Assembly (NCBI GenBank): GCA_000686145.1
Contig: JMMB01000007.1
Coordinates: 558,001-622,000 of the forward strand
Direction: 5' to 3'
DNA: 64,000 nt
DNA from: Peptostreptococcaceae bacterium VA2
GTDB lineage: Bacteria; Bacillota; Clostridia; Peptostreptococcales; Peptostreptococcaceae
Shown: piece by piece, positions 18,752 through 28,268 of the stretch
Layout of the letters: every line of letters begins with the position of its first letter
Position numbering within the stretch: position 1 is the stretch's first letter
Position numbers and translations under genes: made by a program
Notes under the pieces: model-generated
The model's input: only the letters and a program-made list of their open reading frames with translations
Databases searched by the model: none
Told to the model about the DNA's origin: nothing

Positions 18752-18952
18752 TTAGTTATTAGTTTCTAAATAATTTACGAATTGTTCTTCGGTAGTGCTA
18801 GTTAAAAAACATAGTTCTTTTACTATGCTGTTTCTAAGATCAATAAAATCTTCAAGGCCAGTATTTTCGTTTGTGTACTCTAGGGCCTTTACAATAAGCA
18901 ATAAATCTCTTTTTGATAAAGCGTTGATAGATACTTGGTCAATTAATTCCAT
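18752..18952 (-). CDS. Small 66-aa hypothetical protein
   Basis: A 66-aa acidic, helical protein with no recognised domain. It is considered real because a good ribosome site (AAAGGAAG in reverse, about 6 bp from the ATG at 18952) precedes it, and because the coding frame does not shadow another gene. It is convergent with the preceding 307-aa gene, with only 4 bp between stop codons and no terminator hairpin, so their transcripts probably overlap. Function unknown. Confidence 0.6.
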   Translation of the reverse strand: MELIDQVSINALSKRDLLLIVKALEYTNENTGLEDFIDLRNSIVKELCFLTSTTEEQFVNYLETNN

Positions 18953-19115
18953 AAAAAACTTCCTTTCTAAATCAGATATACTTATAATACTATTATTCTA
19001 CAAAAAACATGGAAAAACCTTCTATTAAAAAAAATTTTGAAAGAATTTTACACATACTATTTTAACCTAAAAATAGCATAAAAATATATAACAATATTAA
19101 AAAGAGGTGAAATAA

Positions 19116-20870
19116 TTGAAAATACTATTAACAACGCTAAATTCAAAGTTTATTCATACAAATTTAGCTATAAGATATTTAAAAGCATTTGTTAAAGACT
19201 TAGTAGATGTAGATTTAAAAGAATACACAATAAATAACGATTTAGATTATATATTAAAAGATATACATAAAAATGATTATGATATTATATTATTTTCAAC
19301 TTATATATGGAATGTAAATGATATAGTTAGGATATGTGACAATATAAAAAAAGTTAAGCCTAATACTAAAATCGCACTAGGTGGTCCAGAGGTAACATAC
19401 GATAGTGAATGTTCTATGAAAAACTATCCATTTGTAGACTACATATTATGTGGTGAAGGTGAATTAGTTTTTAGGGACTTAGTAATGCACTTACAAGGTA
19501 GCAAAAATATAGAAGATGTAGAAGGCATAGTTTATAGACATGAAAATGAAATAATAACTAATAGACCTAAGGCATTATTAGAAAATTTAGATGAAATACC
19601 AAGCCCATATGAAAACTTAGATCCAACAGAATATGAAAATAGAATAGTTTATTATGAAACATCTAGAGGTTGCCCTTTTAATTGTCAATATTGTTTATCA
19701 TCAACGCTTAAAGGGCTTAGATACTTTGGTATAGATAGAGTAAAAAAAGATTTAAAAGCATTAATAGACGCTAGAGTTTCTCAAATTAAATTTATAGATA
19801 GAACATTTAATGCAAACAAAAACTTTGCAAAAGAAATTATGAATTTCCTTATGAAAAATGATAATGACTATACTACATATCATTTTGAGGTTACGGCACA
19901 TCTATTAGATGATGATATGCTAGATTTTTTAGTAGATTGTAAAGAAGGATTATTCCAATTTGAAATCGGAGTTCAAACAACAAATCAGAAAACTTTAGAT
20001 GCTGTTGGTAGAAGGGATGATTTTAAAAAATTATCTTATGTAGTACAAAAAATAGCGTCATATAGAAATATACATCAACATTTAGATTTAATAGCAGGTC
20101 TTCCTTATGAGAATTATTCTAGTTTTGAAAATTCATTTAATGATGTTTTCAACTTAGGTATAGAACATTTACAATTAGGATTTTTAAAAATGATAAAAGG
20201 AACAGGTATAAGAAATACTGCCAACGAACATGGATATAAATATAAAGATTATACTCCATATGAAGTTTTATATAACGATTATATCAGCTACTCACAAATA
20301 TTAAAATTAAAGGATATAGAAGAAATATTAGAAAAATACTATAATTCTAAGAATTTTGTATTATCAATGAGATACATAATATTTAATTATTATAAAGAAA
20401 GTCCATTTAAGTTTTTTGAAGCATTTGCTATATACTTTGATGAAAATGGATATTTTGATATGGCACAAGGAAAAAATCAATTATATAAAATATTACTAGA
20501 TTTTTATAATGAAAAGATAAATACGAATAATGATATGTTTAATGATATTTTAAAATATGATTATATATCTTTAGGAAAAACATCTAATTTACCAAACTTC
20601 TTTAATAAATTAGAAAAAGAAGATTTTAAAAATAGATGTCATGTATTTTTACAAAATGAAGAAAATTTATCTGAGTACTTACCTCAATTTATAAATATTT
20701 CAGCTAAAAATATAATAAAAAATGTTCACTTTGAACCATTTGAGTTTGATATATTAAAACTAAAAGAAAATATAAATAGTTCAGTAAGTAAAACAGACAA
20801 TATGATATTGTTTGTATACGATGATAAAAAAATATTTGAAAAATCGAAAGCACATAGCGTAGAAATATAA
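19116..20870 (+). CDS. B12-binding-domain radical SAM protein (DUF4080-type)
   Basis: A 584-aa protein with an N-terminal cobalamin-binding Rossmann domain (about 1-140, start KILLTTLNSKFIHTNLAIRYL). The radical SAM core has the C-x3-C-x2-C cluster motif in SRGCPFNCQYCLSS (about residues 186-193). The C-terminal region fits DUF4080, common in Firmicutes. Such enzymes often methylate unactivated carbons or modify RNA or small molecules, but the substrate of this group is not known to me. Translation appears to start at TTG 19116, 8 bp after AGAGGTG. The TPR gene follows after 12 bp and is likely cotranscribed. Confidence 0.87.
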   Translation: MKILLTTLNSKFIHTNLAIRYLKAFVKDLVDVDLKEYTINNDLDYILKDIHKNDYDIILFSTYIWNVNDIVRICDNIKKVKPNTKIALGGPEVTYDSECSMKNYPFVDYILCGEGELVFRDLVMHLQGSKNIEDVEGIVYRHENEIITNRPKALLENLDEIPSPYENLDPTEYENRIVYYETSRGCPFNCQYCLSSTLKGLRYFGIDRVKKDLKALIDARVSQIKFIDRTFNANKNFAKEIMNFLMKNDNDYTTYHFEVTAHLLDDDMLDFLVDCKEGLFQFEIGVQTTNQKTLDAVGRRDDFKKLSYVVQKIASYRNIHQHLDLIAGLPYENYSSFENSFNDVFNLGIEHLQLGFLKMIKGTGIRNTANEHGYKYKDYTPYEVLYNDYISYSQILKLKDIEEILEKYYNSKNFVLSMRYIIFNYYKESPFKFFEAFAIYFDENGYFDMAQGKNQLYKILLDFYNEKINTNNDMFNDILKYDYISLGKTSNLPNFFNKLEKEDFKNRCHVFLQNEENLSEYLPQFINISAKNIIKNVHFEPFEFDILKLKENINSSVSKTDNMILFVYDDKKIFEKSKAHSVEI

Positions 20871-20882
20871 AAGGAGATTAAT

Positions 20883-22025
20883 ATGAAATTTAAAATAGAA
20901 AAATATTTAGTTAAAAAAGCTGATCAATTAGCTTTTATAAAGATAAAGCACGATGGTGAGTTTAAAGTTGAAGGATATAGTGTTCCAAATGGTGGATTAG
21001 ATGTACCTATAAAAAATGAAGTATTAGTTAAAGGAATAAAAGAAAATACAGCACAAGATAATATAAATGCAATGTCTATAGCAGATGCAATGATATTTAT
21101 AATTGGTATAGATAGCCAATTTAAAAACAATGATGAATATAAAAAATTCTTAGGTGCATTTAGTAAAAAAATAAATTTAGACTTAAAAGCATATATGGGA
21201 TATATGTCTAGAAAATACTTTGATATTGGAGAGTGTACGGATTCATTAATATATCTAAAAGCTATGATAACTATGTATCCGAAAGACATAGATGGCTTAT
21301 ATCACTATGCAATAGTATGCCAAGAAGTTGCTAAACAATATCAAAAGGATATGGAAAATGAAGCAATGAATAAATTTTTACTTGAGGCATTATCTAAATT
21401 AGAAAAGGTTATAGAATTAGATGAAGGATTTGCTTTAGGTTATTACCATTTAGGATATCATTATTATAATCAAGGTCAATATATAAAATCTAGAGTGATA
21501 TGGGAAGAAGCATCTAAATTAGGATTAGATCCAGATTTAATCGCTGAAATACAAGAAAATATAGGTAAAATGGACTTTAAAGTTCAATATGAAGAAGGAT
21601 ATAATCTTGTATTCCAAGGAAAATGTGAAGAAGGATTAAAGAAACTATTACCATTAGAAGAAGAACATTCTGATTGGTGGAACTTATTATTTATGATAGG
21701 ACTAGCTTATAAGGATATGAATGAAATTGAAGAGGCTAAGAAATATTTCGAAAAAATATTATTAATAAAACCACATCAAGTTGATGCTATGGTAGAATTA
21801 GGTCTTTGTGAAGCAGCTAACTTTAATCTAGAAAAAGCAATTGAACATTTTGAAACAGCAGCAAAAATAAAAGAAGACCCAGAAATATTATGTAACTTAG
21901 GAATGGCATATTTAAATAATGGCAATCTAGACGATGCTATTTATTATGTAGAAAGAGCGCATGAATTAGATTCACAAGATGAAGTAACGATAGCGTGCAT
22001 GAAAGAACTTAGTAAATATAGATAA
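20883..22025 (+). CDS. TPR-repeat protein
   Basis: A 380-aa cytoplasmic protein. The N-terminal 115 residues have no clear domain. From about residue 120 onward there are tandem tetratricopeptide repeats, recognisable by the spaced W/L/G/Y...A/G/Y pattern (DGLYHYAIVCQEVA, LGYYHLGYHYYNQGQY, WWNLLFMIGLAYKDM, PEILCNLGMAYLNNGNL). TPR arrays are protein-binding scaffolds. The spacing of 12 bp to the radical SAM gene suggests it assists or regulates that enzyme. AAAGGAG precedes the ATG. Confidence 0.82.
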   Translation: MKFKIEKYLVKKADQLAFIKIKHDGEFKVEGYSVPNGGLDVPIKNEVLVKGIKENTAQDNINAMSIADAMIFIIGIDSQFKNNDEYKKFLGAFSKKINLDLKAYMGYMSRKYFDIGECTDSLIYLKAMITMYPKDIDGLYHYAIVCQEVAKQYQKDMENEAMNKFLLEALSKLEKVIELDEGFALGYYHLGYHYYNQGQYIKSRVIWEEASKLGLDPDLIAEIQENIGKMDFKVQYEEGYNLVFQGKCEEGLKKLLPLEEEHSDWWNLLFMIGLAYKDMNEIEEAKKYFEKILLIKPHQVDAMVELGLCEAANFNLEKAIEHFETAAKIKEDPEILCNLGMAYLNNGNLDDAIYYVERAHELDSQDEVTIACMKELSKYR

Positions 22026-22043
22026 AAATAATTTTAATTAACC

Positions 22044-22076
22044 AAAAAAGGCTCCTAATAAGGGGCCTTTTTTTAT
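22044..22076 (+). terminator. Terminator after the TPR gene
   Basis: A stem AAAAAAGGCTCC (22044-22055) with GGGGCCTTTTTTT (22062-22074), one G-T pair, ending in a T tract. Confidence 0.88.
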
Positions 22077-22124
22077 AATAATATGCTACTATATAAGTAT
22101 ATACAAAAAGGGGGTGGCTTTAAT

Positions 22125-23036
22125 ATGATAAAAAATTTAGAAGATATGTTAACTCAACTTAAGGGACAAGATAAAGTAACACTTTCTGTAGCTGCAGCAG
22201 AGGATAAAGAAGTATTAATAGCTATAAAAGATGCAGTAGAAAAAAAAATAATAAAGCCTATATTAGTAGGAGATCTTGATAAAATACAACAAATAGCAAA
22301 AGAAATAGGCTTTAAGTTAGATGATATCAAAATAATAAAGACTGAAACTATAGAGGAAAGTGCTAAAGTAGCTGTTCAATTAGTATGTAATAAAGATGCC
22401 GACTTCGTAATGAAGGGAATATTAGATACAGCAGTACTTTTAAAGGCGGTATTAAATAAAGAATATGGGCTTAGAACTGACAGCTTATTAAGTCATGTAA
22501 TGATATATGAACTTGAAAAATACCATAAATTACTATTATTAACTGATGGTGGAATGAATATAGCTCCAGATTATGAACAAAAAGAAAAAATACTTAAAAA
22601 TTCTATACAAGCAGCAAAAGCATTAGGTATGGAAACTGTCAAAGTTGCGTGTCTCGCAGCTAAAGAAAAAGTTAATCCTAAAATGCAAGCTACAGTAGAT
22701 GCAGATTTATTGCAAAGGGCTTCTAAAGAAGGTAAATTTGGTGAAAATGTTATTGTTGAAGGACCTTTAGCTTTTGACCTTGCAGTATCTAAGGAAGCTA
22801 GTGAAATAAAAGGATTCAAAAGCGAAGTAAGTGGAGATGTAGATATATTAGTAGTACCAACTATAGAGGTAGGTAATGGGATAGGTAAAGCATTTACATA
22901 TATGTCAAATTCAAAATCAGCAGGGGTAGTTATGGGAGCCAAAGCACCGATAGTTTTAGTATCAAGAGCTGACAGCCATGAATCAAAATTGTATTCTATA
23001 GCATATGGTGCACTAATAGCACAAAATTTGAAATAA
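22125..23036 (+). CDS. ptb: Phosphate butyryltransferase-like (phosphotransacylase)
   Basis: A 303-aa enzyme of the phosphate acetyl/butyryltransferase family, closest in length and motifs to Ptb, which interconverts butyryl-CoA and butyryl-phosphate. Typical segments are FVMKGILDTAVLLKAVLN, LLSHVMIYE, LLLTDGGMNIAPD, VEGPLAFDLAVS and the C-terminal VGNGIGKAFTYM...GVVMGAKAPIVLVSRAD. No enoyl-CoA hydratase domain is fused. Acyl specificity cannot be fixed from the sequence. Placed right before the acetyl-CoA pathway cluster, it could turn pathway acyl-CoA into acyl-phosphate for ATP formation. The ATG at 22125 follows GGGGGTGG; the in-frame ATG at 22083 has no such site. Confidence 0.82.
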   Translation: MIKNLEDMLTQLKGQDKVTLSVAAAEDKEVLIAIKDAVEKKIIKPILVGDLDKIQQIAKEIGFKLDDIKIIKTETIEESAKVAVQLVCNKDADFVMKGILDTAVLLKAVLNKEYGLRTDSLLSHVMIYELEKYHKLLLLTDGGMNIAPDYEQKEKILKNSIQAAKALGMETVKVACLAAKEKVNPKMQATVDADLLQRASKEGKFGENVIVEGPLAFDLAVSKEASEIKGFKSEVSGDVDILVVPTIEVGNGIGKAFTYMSNSKSAGVVMGAKAPIVLVSRADSHESKLYSIAYGALIAQNLK

Positions 23037-23429
23037 AATATAGTTAAAATATGTAAAATGTATATGTACAAATCATTAAATTAGTACTATAATAAAGTTG
23101 GAAAAGGCAAACGTTTTTTAAAATGTTTATTGGTAAAATTTTATATAAAATTATTTTAGCGATAAAATTAAAATTTGTTGATTTAAAATAATTATTCAAT
23201 GAATAATTTTGTTTGAATTTGTATAAAAAAATACCAAATTATCAAAAATTAGTATATAATCAAATTAAGGAATTTGTAATTTGAATTTTTATAAAGGCTA
23301 AGGAATTGATGATTACTAATTTGTTTATGATCATCCTTAAAATAATATTTTAATAAAATAACAATTAAAAACGGACATAATTTTTTTATCACCTAGGGAA
23401 TAAAAATCAATAAAAAAGGGGATAGGAAT
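23037..23429. other. 393-bp intergenic leader before cooS
   Basis: No gene is seen here. The region is very AT-rich. It holds a 9-bp palindrome with a 1-nt centre (23190-23208), a TATAAT box (23255-23260) with only a poor match to -35, and a partial inverted repeat (TAAGGA near 23298 with TCCTTA near 23335). The region probably carries the promoter and a long 5' untranslated leader of the Wood-Ljungdahl transcript. No known riboswitch was recognised. Confidence 0.5.
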
Positions 23430-25349
23430 ATGGATAAAAAAATGTTAACTATCGATTTAAATAGCCAGGTTATGATAGACAAGGCTGAAAAAGATGGTGT
23501 AGAGACTATGTACGATAGAAAGTTAGCTATGAAAGCACAATGTGGCTTTGGTCTTCAAGGTAACTGTTGTAGAATATGTGGAATGGGGCCATGTAGAATA
23601 ACACCAAAAACTCCAAGAGGGTTATGTGGAGCAGACGAACATACAATAGTAGGTAGAAACTTTGCAAGAATGGTTGCTGGAGGAACAGCAGCTCACTCTG
23701 ACCATGCTAGAGATTTAGCTCATACAATGGCTTTAGCTAGTAGAGATGGAAACTACAAAATAAGAGAAGAAGATAAATTAATAGAATTAGCACAAGAATG
23801 GGATGTAGTTACAGAAGGTAGAGATATCTATGATATAGCTCATGAAGTTGCTGAAATAGGTTTAATGGAATTTGGTAAGCCTCATGGCGTATCAAGATTT
23901 CTAAAAAATGCACCAAAGCAAAGACAACAAGTATGGAAAGATTACGAAATAGAGCCAAGAGCTATAGATAGAGAAATAGCTACAATAATGCATTCAACTC
24001 ATATAGGATGTACTTCTGATTTAGATAGTTTAATACATATGTCATTAAGAACTAGTATGGCAGATGGATGGGCTGGATCTATGATAGGAACTAGATTTAG
24101 TGATATTCTATTTGGAACTCCAATACCAAGACAAACAGAAGCTAATTTAGGAGTATTAGAACAAACTAAAGTCAATATAGTATTACACGGTCATGAACCA
24201 ACATTATCAGAAATGATAGTATTAGCATCAGAAGACCCAGAATTAGTAGCTTTAGCTAAAGAAATGGGAGCTGAAGGAATAAACTTAGCTGGTATGTGCT
24301 GTACAGGTAATGAGGTTACAATGAGACATGGTGTAAGAATAGCAGGAGACTTCCATCAACAAGAACTAGCAATTATAACAGGAGCTGTAGAAGCAGTTAT
24401 AGTTGATGTTCAATGTATATTCCCAGCATTAGCAAAAGTTGCTGATTGCTATCACACAAAATTCATAACAACTTCTCCAAAAGCAAAAATAACAGGATCA
24501 ACTTATATAGAATTTAAAGAAGAAGAAGCATTAGCAATAGCTAAAGAAATAGTAAAAGAAGCAGTACTAAACTTCAAAAACAGAGATCAAGAAAAAGTTT
24601 TAATACCAGAATTAAAATCAAGTGCAACAGTTGGGTATAGTGTAGAAGCTATAATACCTCAATTAGATAGAGTTGTAAACTCTCATATAGATCCAGCCGG
24701 AACAGTTAAACCATTAGTAGACTGTTTAAAATCAGGAGTATTAAGAGGGGCTGCTGGTGTTGTTGGATGTAACAATGCTAAAGGTGTTTCAAATGAAGCT
24801 CATGTAACTATAATGAAAGAATTAATCAAAAACGATATAATAGTTGTTACTACAGGATGTGGTGCTCAAGCAGCAGCTAAGTTTGGATTAATGGATAAAG
24901 ATGCAGCTAAGAAATATGCTGGAAAAGGTTTGGCTACAGTTTGTGAATTAGTAGACATACCACCAGTACTACATATGGGATCATGCGTTGATATAAGTCG
25001 TATATTAGATTTAGTTGCAGCATGTGCTAAGAACTTAGACATGGATATGTCTGATATTCCAGTAGTTGGAATAGCTCCAGAATGGATGTCTGAAAAAGCA
25101 GTAGCTATAGGATGCTATGTTGTTGCATCTGGTATAGATACTTATTTAGGAATAATGCCTCCAATAACAGGATCATCAAGAGCAGTAGAAATATTAACTG
25201 AAGGATTAAAAGATAAAGTTGGAGCAAGTTTCACAGTTAATGAAAATTGTCATGAATTAGCTGCTACTATAATAAGTGATATAGAAAAGAAACGTATTCA
25301 CTTTGAAAATTTAGTAGAAGAGAAAATGATGGTTCCAGCTGAAGCTTAA
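23430..25349 (+). CDS. cooS: Anaerobic carbon monoxide dehydrogenase, catalytic subunit
   Basis: A 639-aa Ni-Fe-S CO dehydrogenase (AcsA/CooS) that reduces CO2 to CO and, in complex with AcsB, supplies the carbonyl group of acetyl-CoA. The N-terminal cysteine series in GFGLQGNCCRICGMGPCRI (about residues 40-58) binds the B and D clusters. Downstream Cys/His ligands of the Ni-Fe C cluster are in NLAGMCCTGNEV, VQCIFPAL, TTGCGAQ, LHMGSCVD and GCYVVASG. Length matches bifunctional CODH subunits. It begins the pathway cluster, with GGGGATAGG as ribosome site, and is followed by its maturation factor cooC. Confidence 0.96.
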   Translation: MDKKMLTIDLNSQVMIDKAEKDGVETMYDRKLAMKAQCGFGLQGNCCRICGMGPCRITPKTPRGLCGADEHTIVGRNFARMVAGGTAAHSDHARDLAHTMALASRDGNYKIREEDKLIELAQEWDVVTEGRDIYDIAHEVAEIGLMEFGKPHGVSRFLKNAPKQRQQVWKDYEIEPRAIDREIATIMHSTHIGCTSDLDSLIHMSLRTSMADGWAGSMIGTRFSDILFGTPIPRQTEANLGVLEQTKVNIVLHGHEPTLSEMIVLASEDPELVALAKEMGAEGINLAGMCCTGNEVTMRHGVRIAGDFHQQELAIITGAVEAVIVDVQCIFPALAKVADCYHTKFITTSPKAKITGSTYIEFKEEEALAIAKEIVKEAVLNFKNRDQEKVLIPELKSSATVGYSVEAIIPQLDRVVNSHIDPAGTVKPLVDCLKSGVLRGAAGVVGCNNAKGVSNEAHVTIMKELIKNDIIVVTTGCGAQAAAKFGLMDKDAAKKYAGKGLATVCELVDIPPVLHMGSCVDISRILDLVAACAKNLDMDMSDIPVVGIAPEWMSEKAVAIGCYVVASGIDTYLGIMPPITGSSRAVEILTEGLKDKVGASFTVNENCHELAATIISDIEKKRIHFENLVEEKMMVPAEA

Positions 25350-25368
25350 TAATTATATATAAATAAAA

Positions 25369-25443
25369 AAACTATAAATACTACTTTGAAAAGTTAGTAA
25401 TTATCCAAATAGGTTCTAGGAAGAACTAACTATAGTTTATTTT
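25369..25443 (+). other. Structured cooS-cooC intergenic segment
   Basis: An outer 8-bp inverted repeat AAACTATA (25369-25376) / TATAGTTT (25431-25438) followed by ATTTTG. It encloses smaller stems (AGTTAGT/ACTAACT and GTTCT/AGAAC) that partly exclude one another. It could be a terminator, attenuator or RNA-processing site that lowers expression of downstream genes relative to cooS. Confidence 0.45.
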
Positions 25444-25577
25444 GTATGTAAAAATATAAAATAAACTTAAGATTTAAAGTAAATTTGTTAAATATAAAAC
25501 AAAAGTTTAAAAAATAATGGGGAATGTAAAAAAAACAACATAAAATAAAGTTATAAATGACAAAAGGTGGTATAATA

Positions 25578-26357
25578 ATGAAAATAGCAATAACTGGTAA
25601 AGGTGGAGTAGGTAAAACGACTTTTTCTTCAATGTTATCTAGAATGTTTGCAAATGACGGGTACAGAGTTGTTGCTGTAGACGCCGATCCCGATGCTAAT
25701 TTAGCTTTAGCACTAGGTTTTCCAAAAGAAGTATATGATTCAATAGTTCCTATATCAGAAATGAAAAATTTTGTATCTGATAGAACTGCTGCATCAGTAG
25801 GATCATTTGGAAAAATGTTTAAACTAAATCCTAAAGTAGATGATATACCTGAAAACTTCTGCAAAGAATACAATGGTGTTAGATTACTTACATTAGGAAC
25901 TGTAGATTCAGGTGGATCAGGATGTGTTTGTCCAGAACACGTATTATTAAAAAGACTATGCTCTCATTTAATACTTCAAAACAAAGATGTAGTTGTTATG
26001 GATATGGAAGCTGGGATTGAGCACTTAGGTAGAGGAACTGCAGAAAGTGTAGATGCATTTATAGTAGTTGTTGAGCCAGGTGAAAGAAGTCTACAGACTT
26101 ATAGAAAAGTTAAAAAGCTAGGAAATGATATTGGTGTTAAAAAAGTATTTGTTGTGGGCAATAAAATCAGAAATAAAGAAGATGAAGAATTTATAATCTC
26201 CAATTTAGAAGATGGGGAATCATTAGGATTTATTTATTACAATCAAGATGTTATAAATTCAGATAGATCAAATCAATCTCCATATGACACAAGTGAAGAA
26301 ACCAGAAATCAGGTAAAAGCAATACAACAACAGTTGATGAAATTGCAAAATCTGTAA
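25578..26357 (+). CDS. cooC: CODH nickel-insertion ATPase CooC
   Basis: A 259-aa MinD/ParA-type ATPase that matures CO dehydrogenase by nickel insertion. It has the deviant Walker A loop GKGGVGKTT (residues 7-15), the DADPDANLALALG switch and a CxC metal motif (C116 and C118 in GCVCPEH). In characterised CooC this motif binds Ni at the dimer interface. The ATG at 25578 is chosen: AAAGGTGG lies 7 bp upstream, and the in-frame ATG at 25557 overlaps that site. It is one of two CooC-like genes in the cluster and the one next to its presumed client. Confidence 0.92.
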   Translation: MKIAITGKGGVGKTTFSSMLSRMFANDGYRVVAVDADPDANLALALGFPKEVYDSIVPISEMKNFVSDRTAASVGSFGKMFKLNPKVDDIPENFCKEYNGVRLLTLGTVDSGGSGCVCPEHVLLKRLCSHLILQNKDVVVMDMEAGIEHLGRGTAESVDAFIVVVEPGERSLQTYRKVKKLGNDIGVKKVFVVGNKIRNKEDEEFIISNLEDGESLGFIYYNQDVINSDRSNQSPYDTSEETRNQVKAIQQQLMKLQNL

Positions 26358-26370
26358 TTAAAAAGTTAAC

Positions 26371-26404
26371 AAGTTAACCATTAATAAAATTTAATGGTTA
26401 ACTT
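26371..26404. repeat. Perfect 13-bp inverted repeat between cooC and fhs
   Basis: AAGTTAACCATTA (26371-26383) and its reverse complement (26392-26404), with an 8-nt loop. No T tract follows on the + strand, so it is a weak terminator at best. An mRNA processing or stabilising role is as likely. Confidence 0.55.
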
Positions 26405-26507
26405 AAAAAACACTATTACACATAAAGTATTTACAAATGAAAAAATATGTATACATAGTGTCATATAGATTTATAAAAATATTTAATTTTTGGGAGGAGA
26501 TTCAGTT

Positions 26508-28184
26508 ATGGGATTCAAATCTGATATAGAAATTGCACAAGAGGCTAAGCCACAAGATATAAGAGAAGTAGCTAAAAAGTTAGGATTAGGTGAAGATGAC
26601 GTAGAATTATATGGAAAATATAAAGCTAAGGTAGACTATAATCTATTAAAAAGAGATAATGGTGGAAAAAAATCTAAGCTAATATTAACTACAGCTATAA
26701 ACCCAACTCCAGCAGGAGAAGGAAAAACTACAACTACTATAGGAGTTGCAGATGGATTAGCTAAATTAGGTGAAAATGTATTAGTTGCTTTAAGAGAACC
26801 ATCTCTAGGACCAGTATTTGGTGTTAAAGGTGGAGCAGCTGGTGGAGGATATGCTCAAGTTGTTCCTATGGAAGATATAAACTTACACTTCACTGGAGAT
26901 TTCCATGCAATAGGAGCTGCAAATAACTTATTAGCTGCTATGCTTGATAACCATATACACCAAGGCAATGTATTAGGGATAGATTCTAGAACTATAACTT
27001 GGAGAAGATGCGTTGATATGAACGATAGACAACTAAGAAATATTGTTGATGGTTTAGGCGCAAGAGCAGATGGTGTAGTTAGAGAAGATGGATTTGATAT
27101 AACTGTTGCATCAGAAGTAATGGCTGCTTTCTGTTTAGCAAGTGATATAAGTGATTTAAAAACTAGATTAGGAAGAATAATAGTTGGATATAACTTCCAA
27201 GGAGAGCCTGTAACTGCAGAACAATTAAAAGCTAATGGAGCTATGGCAGCATTATTAAAAGATGCTTTAAAACCAAACTTAGTTCAAACATTAGAAGGAA
27301 CACCAGCATTTGTTCATGGTGGACCATTTGCAAATATAGCTCATGGATGTAACTCAGTTATAGCTACAAGAATGGCTATGCACTTTGCTGATTACGTAGT
27401 AACAGAAGGAGGATTTGGTGCTGACTTAGGTGCTGAAAAATTCTTAGATATAAAATGTAGAATGGCTAACTTAAAACCAGATGCAGTTATAATAGTTGCT
27501 ACTGTAAGAGCATTAAAATACAATGGTGGAGTACCAAAAGATCAATTAAATAATGAGAATTTAGAAGCTTTAGAAGCTGGTATACCAAACTTATTAAAGC
27601 ATGTTGAAAATATAACTCAAGTATTTAAATTACCAGCAGTAGTTGCTATAAATGAATTCCCAACAGATACAGAAGCAGAAGTTGAATTAGTAAGAGCGAA
27701 ATGTCAAGAACTAGGTGTTAATGTTGCCTTATCTCAAGTATGGGCAAAAGGTGGAGAAGGTGGAATTGAGTTAGCTAAAGAAATCGTAAGATTAACTAGC
27801 GAACCAAATGAATTTAAGTTCTGTTACGAAGATGATGTAACTATAGCAGAAAAAATAAATGCTATAGCTACTAAGATATATGGAGCTGATGGTGTAGACT
27901 TTACTCCACAAGCTAAAAAAGAATTAGATAGATTAGAAAGTTTAGGATTTGGAAAGATGCCAATATGTATGGCTAAAACTCAATATTCTTTAACTGATGA
28001 TCAAACTAAATTAGGAAGACCAACAGGATTTAGAATAACAGTAAGACAATTAACTGTTTCAGCTGGAGCTGGATTTATAGTTGCACTTACTGGACAAATA
28101 ATGAAGATGCCAGGACTTCCAAAAGTTCCAGCAGCTGAAAAGATAGATGTTGATGAAAATGGAGTAATCGCAGGATTATTCTAA
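26508..28184 (+). CDS. fhs: Formate--tetrahydrofolate ligase
   Basis: A 558-aa enzyme that joins formate to tetrahydrofolate using ATP, the first step of the methyl branch. It shows the phosphate-binding loop [15 protein letters not shown] (about residues 62-76), [22 protein letters not shown] and the C-terminal [20 protein letters not shown]. Length is standard (556-560). The ATG at 26508 follows GGGAGGA; the in-frame TTG at 26490 overlaps that site. A 150-bp upstream gap with inverted repeats may hold a secondary promoter. It acts in the cytosol before FchA and FolD. Confidence 0.97.
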   Translation: MGFKSDIEIAQEAKPQDIREVAKKLGLGEDDVELYGKYKAKVDYNLLKRDNGGKKSKLILTTAINPTPAGEGKTTTTIGVADGLAKLGENVLVALREPSLGPVFGVKGGAAGGGYAQVVPMEDINLHFTGDFHAIGAANNLLAAMLDNHIHQGNVLGIDSRTITWRRCVDMNDRQLRNIVDGLGARADGVVREDGFDITVASEVMAAFCLASDISDLKTRLGRIIVGYNFQGEPVTAEQLKANGAMAALLKDALKPNLVQTLEGTPAFVHGGPFANIAHGCNSVIATRMAMHFADYVVTEGGFGADLGAEKFLDIKCRMANLKPDAVIIVATVRALKYNGGVPKDQLNNENLEALEAGIPNLLKHVENITQVFKLPAVVAINEFPTDTEAEVELVRAKCQELGVNVALSQVWAKGGEGGIELAKEIVRLTSEPNEFKFCYEDDVTIAEKINAIATKIYGADGVDFTPQAKKELDRLESLGFGKMPICMAKTQYSLTDDQTKLGRPTGFRITVRQLTVSAGAGFIVALTGQIMKMPGLPKVPAAEKIDVDENGVIAGLF

Positions 28185-28195
28185 TATATAAATTA

Positions 28196-28225
28196 AAGTA
28201 GTGTGTGGTTTTCCACACCCTACTT
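28196..28225. repeat. Hairpin between fhs and fchA
   Basis: A 12-bp stem with one mismatch (AAGTAG-T-GTGTGG with CCACAC-C-CTACTT) and a TTTT loop. It lacks a proper T tract and is probably a partial terminator or processing site. Confidence 0.5.
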
Positions 28226-28268
28226 ATAAATAATATAATACCTTTAGAGTACTCAAGGGGGAAAAACA

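Noticed and set aside
22571-23071. 166-codon minus strand frame over the ptb gene
   Set aside because: It is a shadow of the conserved phosphotransacylase frame; the same applies to the other antisense frames over the acetogenesis genes.
23190-23208. Rex or CodY site before cooS
   Set aside because: The palindrome does not match either consensus well enough. It is kept only as an unassigned palindrome.
26371-26404. Rho-independent terminator after cooC
   Set aside because: The stem is perfect, but no T tract follows on the transcribed strand. It is listed as an inverted repeat instead.
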